Shown: one piece after another, positions 61,443-64,000 of the stretch
Position numbering within the stretch: position 1 is the first letter of the stretch
Layout of the letters: the number at the start of each line of letters is the position of its first letter
Assembly (NCBI GenBank): GCA_016220085.1
Contig: JACRIN010000033.1
Location: 1 to 64,000, forward strand
Length of the DNA: 64,000 nucleotides
Direction: 5' to 3'
From: Planctomycetota bacterium
Lineage (GTDB): Bacteria > Planctomycetota > UBA1135 > GCA-002686595
Notes under the pieces: model-generated
The model's database searches: none
Seen by the model: the letters and a program-made list of their open reading frames with translations, nothing else
What the model was told of the DNA's origin: nothing
Made by a program: the position numbers and the translations under genes

Positions 61443-61737
61443 CCTAGCGGCGCGATCCCGCGAAGTGGCGAGTGGTTCCGAGGCAGGTCCCGGTGCGTGA
61501 GCCGATTCCGCCGTCCTACAACCGCACCCTCTGCCCGCATGCCCACGACGTCCCACGGCGGCGACACGCGCCCGTCCTCGACGGTCCGCGTTCGCCATCC
61601 GGTATCGAATGCAATCCACGCTCGGTCGTTCGACTGTGGTTGGCGCCACGTTTCATCGGGCAGAACTCTTCCGGTTAGATAGCACCCGCAATGAACCGAC
61701 ACGCGAGTCGCGCGCGGAGACCCCGCAGTTGGCACGT

Positions 61738-62457
61738 CTACGCCGACGGTGCCTTCCATAGTTCGAATGGGCGCACGATGTGTTCGATCTTGTGCCGCTC
61801 GGCAATCGCCGACACCTTCGCGACCAACAGCCGCAAGGAAGCTTCGTCGTGGACTCCAGCCTCCGCAACCGCAAGCTCCGCCAACTCCGGCTTGGTCGCC
61901 AACGCCTGAATGCGGAGCATGAATCGGCCCCACTCAAACGCCAGCATTTGTCGGGCGATCGCAAATGGGGCCCAAGCCACGACGAGGGCTGCCGACATCA
62001 AGACCAATCCAACGCCGACGGCTTGACCAATCAACAGCACCAGCGACCAAGTCGGCTCTGAACGCAAGACCTCGCCCAACAGTGCCTCCCGTGTACCCGC
62101 ACCCTCGATTGCGGCGGACGCGTCGGTGTTCGCGGCTTCTAGGGCAGGGTAGCTAACTCGCATCTTTAGCTCGGCGATCTGAGTGCGCGTGGTCGCCGCG
62201 ACGCTCAACAGATGGAGACCGAAGAGCAGTGGCGGAAGTACGACGACACTCGCCAAGATCATTGAGTTGAGCAGCTCCGTCTTGCCGCGGACCGCCCCGA
62301 CGAAGGCCGCTACATACCGCCTCCGGATCCATCCGGTTCTGCGCGACGCGATCCACCGCCTCAGCTTTCCAGCGGGTCCCTGCAGAAACACGACGAACAC
62401 GACGCTGGCCAACAGGCTGAAGCCCAACGTGATGAGCATCGAGTAGATGGAAGACAT
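61738..62457 (-). CDS. Unknown membrane protein of lower GC content
   Basis: A 239-residue protein, not recognised. Three hydrophobic segments are visible: MLITLGFSLLASVVFVVFLQ, ILASVVVLPPLLFGLHLLSV and LVLLIGQAVGVGLVLMSAALVVAW. A loop rich in Glu/Ala (~95-130) lies between the second and third. The C-terminal ~70 residues are soluble and helical. Codon use and base composition are visibly less GC-rich than the neighbours, and the flanking gap 61443-61737 is similar, which suggests a recent acquisition. It lies 18 bases after the carboxyltransferase gene on the same strand. Confidence 0.75.
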   Translation of the reverse strand: MSSIYSMLITLGFSLLASVVFVVFLQGPAGKLRRWIASRRTGWIRRRYVAAFVGAVRGKTELLNSMILASVVVLPPLLFGLHLLSVAATTRTQIAELKMRVSYPALEAANTDASAAIEGAGTREALLGEVLRSEPTWSLVLLIGQAVGVGLVLMSAALVVAWAPFAIARQMLAFEWGRFMLRIQALATKPELAELAVAEAGVHDEASLRLLVAKVSAIAERHKIEHIVRPFELWKAPSA

Positions 62458-62475
62458 CTGGACCGAAACCCCGCT

Positions 62476-63990
62476 CTACAGAGGAATGTTCCCGTGCTTG
62501 CGCAGCGGGCGCTCCTCGTGCTTCGTCTTCAAGAGCTCCAGCGAGCGGATCAGCATCGGGCGCGTCTTGTGCGCCTCGATCACGTCGTCGATGAAGCCGC
62601 GTGCGGCCGCCTTGTACGGGTTGTTGAACGTCGTCTCGTACTCGGCGGTCTTCTCGAGCTCGAACGCCTTCGGGGCGGCGGCCTTCTCGATCTCGCGGCG
62701 CTGCAAGATCTTCGTCGCTCCCGCCGCTCCCATCACCGCGATCTGCGCGTTCGGCCACGCCAGGTTGACGTCGCCGCGGATGTGCTTCGAGCTCATCACG
62801 TCGTACGCGCCGCCGTACGCCTTGCGCGTGATCACGGTCAGCTTCGGCACCGTCGCTTCGCAGTACGCGTAGAGCAGCTTCGCGCCGTGACGGATGATGC
62901 CGCCGTACTCCTGCGCGGTCCCCGGCAAGAACCCCGGCACGTCTTCGAACGTCACCAGCGGGATGTTGAACGCGTCGCAGAAGCGGATGAAGCGCGCGCC
63001 CTTCGTCGACGCGTCGATGTCGAGGCATCCGGCGAGCACCGCCGGCTGGTTCGCGACCACGCCGACCACGCGGCCGCCCAGTCGCGCGAACCCGGTGATC
63101 ATGTTGCGCGCGAAATCGGCCTGCACGTCGACGAACGAATCGCGATCGACCACCCGGCTGATCACCGCGTGCATGTCGTACGGCTTCTGCGGATCGTCGG
63201 GGACGATCGTGTCGAGCTCCGGATCCTGACGGTCGTGCGGATCGTCGGTCGGGACGTAGGGCGCGTCCTCCGCGTTGTTGAGCGGCAAGTACGAGAACAC
63301 CTTGCGCATCAACGCGAGGCACGTCTTCCCGTCGATCGAGCGGAAGTGCGACACGCCCGAACGCGAGCAGTGCACTTCCGAGCCGCCGAGCTCCTCGCTC
63401 GTCACTTCCTCGTGCGTCACCGTCTTCACCACGTCCGGCCCCGTGATGTGCATGTAGCTGGTCGTGTCGACCATGAAGATGAAATCGGTGATCGCAGGCG
63501 AGTACACCGCGCCGCCGGCGCACGGGCCCATCACGGCGGAGAGCTGCGGAACCACGCCCGACGCGCGCGTGTTGCGCCAGAAGATCTCCGCGTACCCGCC
63601 GAGCGACGCGACGCCCTCTTGGATGCGCGCTCCGCCCGAGTCGTTGATCCCGATGATCGGCACGCCGACCTTCAGCGCCTGGTCCATCACTTTGCAGATC
63701 TTCTCCGCGTGCGTCTCGGAGAGCGAGCCGCCGAAGACGGTGAAGTCCTGGCTGAAGACGTACACCGGGCGGCCGTCGATCAGGCCGTGACCGGTGACGA
63801 CGCCGTCGCCGAGCACGAGCTGCTCCTGCATGCCGAAATCGGTGCAACGGTGCGTCACGAAGCGATCGAGCTCGATGAACGACCCCTCGTCGAGCAAGAG
63901 ATCGATGCGCTCGCGCGCGGTCAGCTTGCCCTTCTTGTGCTGTTGGGCGATGCGTTCGGGACCGCCGCCGACGAGCGTTTGCTCGCGCAT
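62476..63990 (-). CDS. pccB: Acyl-CoA carboxylase carboxyltransferase (beta) subunit, 5' end possibly outside the window
   Basis: A carboxyltransferase of ~504 residues from ATG at 63990. Family features: [65 protein letters not shown], and the C-terminal half with the oxyanion-type [19 protein letters not shown] and [16 protein letters not shown]. It moves CO2 from carboxybiotin to an acyl-CoA such as propionyl- or acetyl-CoA. The frame stays open to the right edge, and propionyl-CoA carboxylase beta subunits often start ~10-20 residues earlier, so the true start may lie just outside. Its biotin carboxylase and carrier partners are 25 kb away at 36-38 kb. Confidence 0.93.
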   Translation of the reverse strand: MREQTLVGGGPERIAQQHKKGKLTARERIDLLLDEGSFIELDRFVTHRCTDFGMQEQLVLGDGVVTGHGLIDGRPVYVFSQDFTVFGGSLSETHAEKICKVMDQALKVGVPIIGINDSGGARIQEGVASLGGYAEIFWRNTRASGVVPQLSAVMGPCAGGAVYSPAITDFIFMVDTTSYMHITGPDVVKTVTHEEVTSEELGGSEVHCSRSGVSHFRSIDGKTCLALMRKVFSYLPLNNAEDAPYVPTDDPHDRQDPELDTIVPDDPQKPYDMHAVISRVVDRDSFVDVQADFARNMITGFARLGGRVVGVVANQPAVLAGCLDIDASTKGARFIRFCDAFNIPLVTFEDVPGFLPGTAQEYGGIIRHGAKLLYAYCEATVPKLTVITRKAYGGAYDVMSSKHIRGDVNLAWPNAQIAVMGAAGATKILQRREIEKAAAPKAFELEKTAEYETTFNNPYKAAARGFIDDVIEAHKTRPMLIRSLELLKTKHEERPLRKHGNIPL

Positions 63991-64000
63991 GCGGTGCAGA

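Noticed and set aside
61439-61933. 164-residue minus frame covering 61443-61737
   Set aside because: No family character, overlaps both the membrane protein end and DUF2442; region better described as a non-coding or decayed lower-GC gap.
1-64000. RNA genes, prophage or biosynthetic gene cluster
   Set aside because: No tRNA, rRNA, riboswitch or phage-like gene pattern could be supported by reading the sequence.

Overview
The window is very GC-rich (by eye around 70%; not computed) and densely coded. The gene content points to a soil or aquatic planctomycete (Planctomycetota), probably from a poorly sampled deep lineage. The diagnostic families are a PSCyt1/PSCyt2/PSD1 protein, a DUF1501 Tat-exported protein, a PVC-type membrane-bound dehydrogenase with a C-terminal CxxCH domain, and secreted proteins with C-terminal modules I know from planctomycete exoproteins. 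I see no tRNA, rRNA, CRISPR array or phage. Nearly all long opposite-strand frames are GC-driven shadows of real genes.

Layout. 0-12.5 kb: 5' part of a tungsten-type aldehyde:ferredoxin oxidoreductase (running off the left edge), a site-2-type metalloprotease, and a divergent catabolic cluster. On the minus strand this is PSCyt then DUF1501. On the plus strand it is a Tat-exported sugar isomerase/epimerase, the PVC dehydrogenase and a ComB-type phosphatase, coupled by 4-nt and 1-nt overlaps. 12.5 kb: a 242-bp MITE-like element whose inverted repeats supply the stop codons of both flanking convergent genes. 13-18 kb: a DMT transporter, an SGNH hydrolase, a protein with a pentapeptide-repeat linker, and a patatin fused to a ferredoxin domain. 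18-23 kb: a fatty-acid-oxidation operon (PaaK-like ligase, FadI-type thiolase, FadJ-type multifunctional enzyme). 23-31 kb: a minus-strand run of POT transporter, PepQ, M20 deacylase, DapD and two tandem DUF1028 proteins, linking peptide uptake and cleavage with diaminopimelate/lysine synthesis.

31-39 kb: a GNAT, an NYN-domain gene with no stop codon of its own, an ACE-like (M2) lipoprotein peptidase, an operon of biotin carboxylase, biotin carrier and flavin monooxygenase, and a radical SAM enzyme whose SPASM domain sits on a separate overlapping gene. The carboxyltransferase partner of the carboxylase is at the far right edge (62.5-64 kb). 39-49 kb: an envelope island with an eight-CxxCH cytochrome, a CnoX-like thioredoxin, a cytochrome b562 homologue, three type IV pilin-like genes plus a membrane protein in overlapping order, and a five-CxxCH lipoprotein cytochrome. 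A 29-bp tandem repeat lies in its divergent promoter region. 49-53 kb: a second radical SAM/SPASM protein, divergent from a fused glycosyltransferase-methyltransferase. 53-64 kb: small conserved families (half-size EamA, DUF1801, DUF1428, VOC), a sulfatase-superfamily lipoprotein lacking the formylglycine motif, a SUMF1-like protein lacking the catalytic cysteines, an N-terminally short MetE-like protein, a secreted planctomycete-type protein, and a lower-GC patch with an unknown membrane protein.

The best candidates for something new are the pilin/multihaem-cytochrome island with its repeat, the patatin-ferredoxin fusion, the split radical SAM/SPASM pair, and the MITE at the convergent gene junction. 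All functional statements are from reading the sequence; no search was run.
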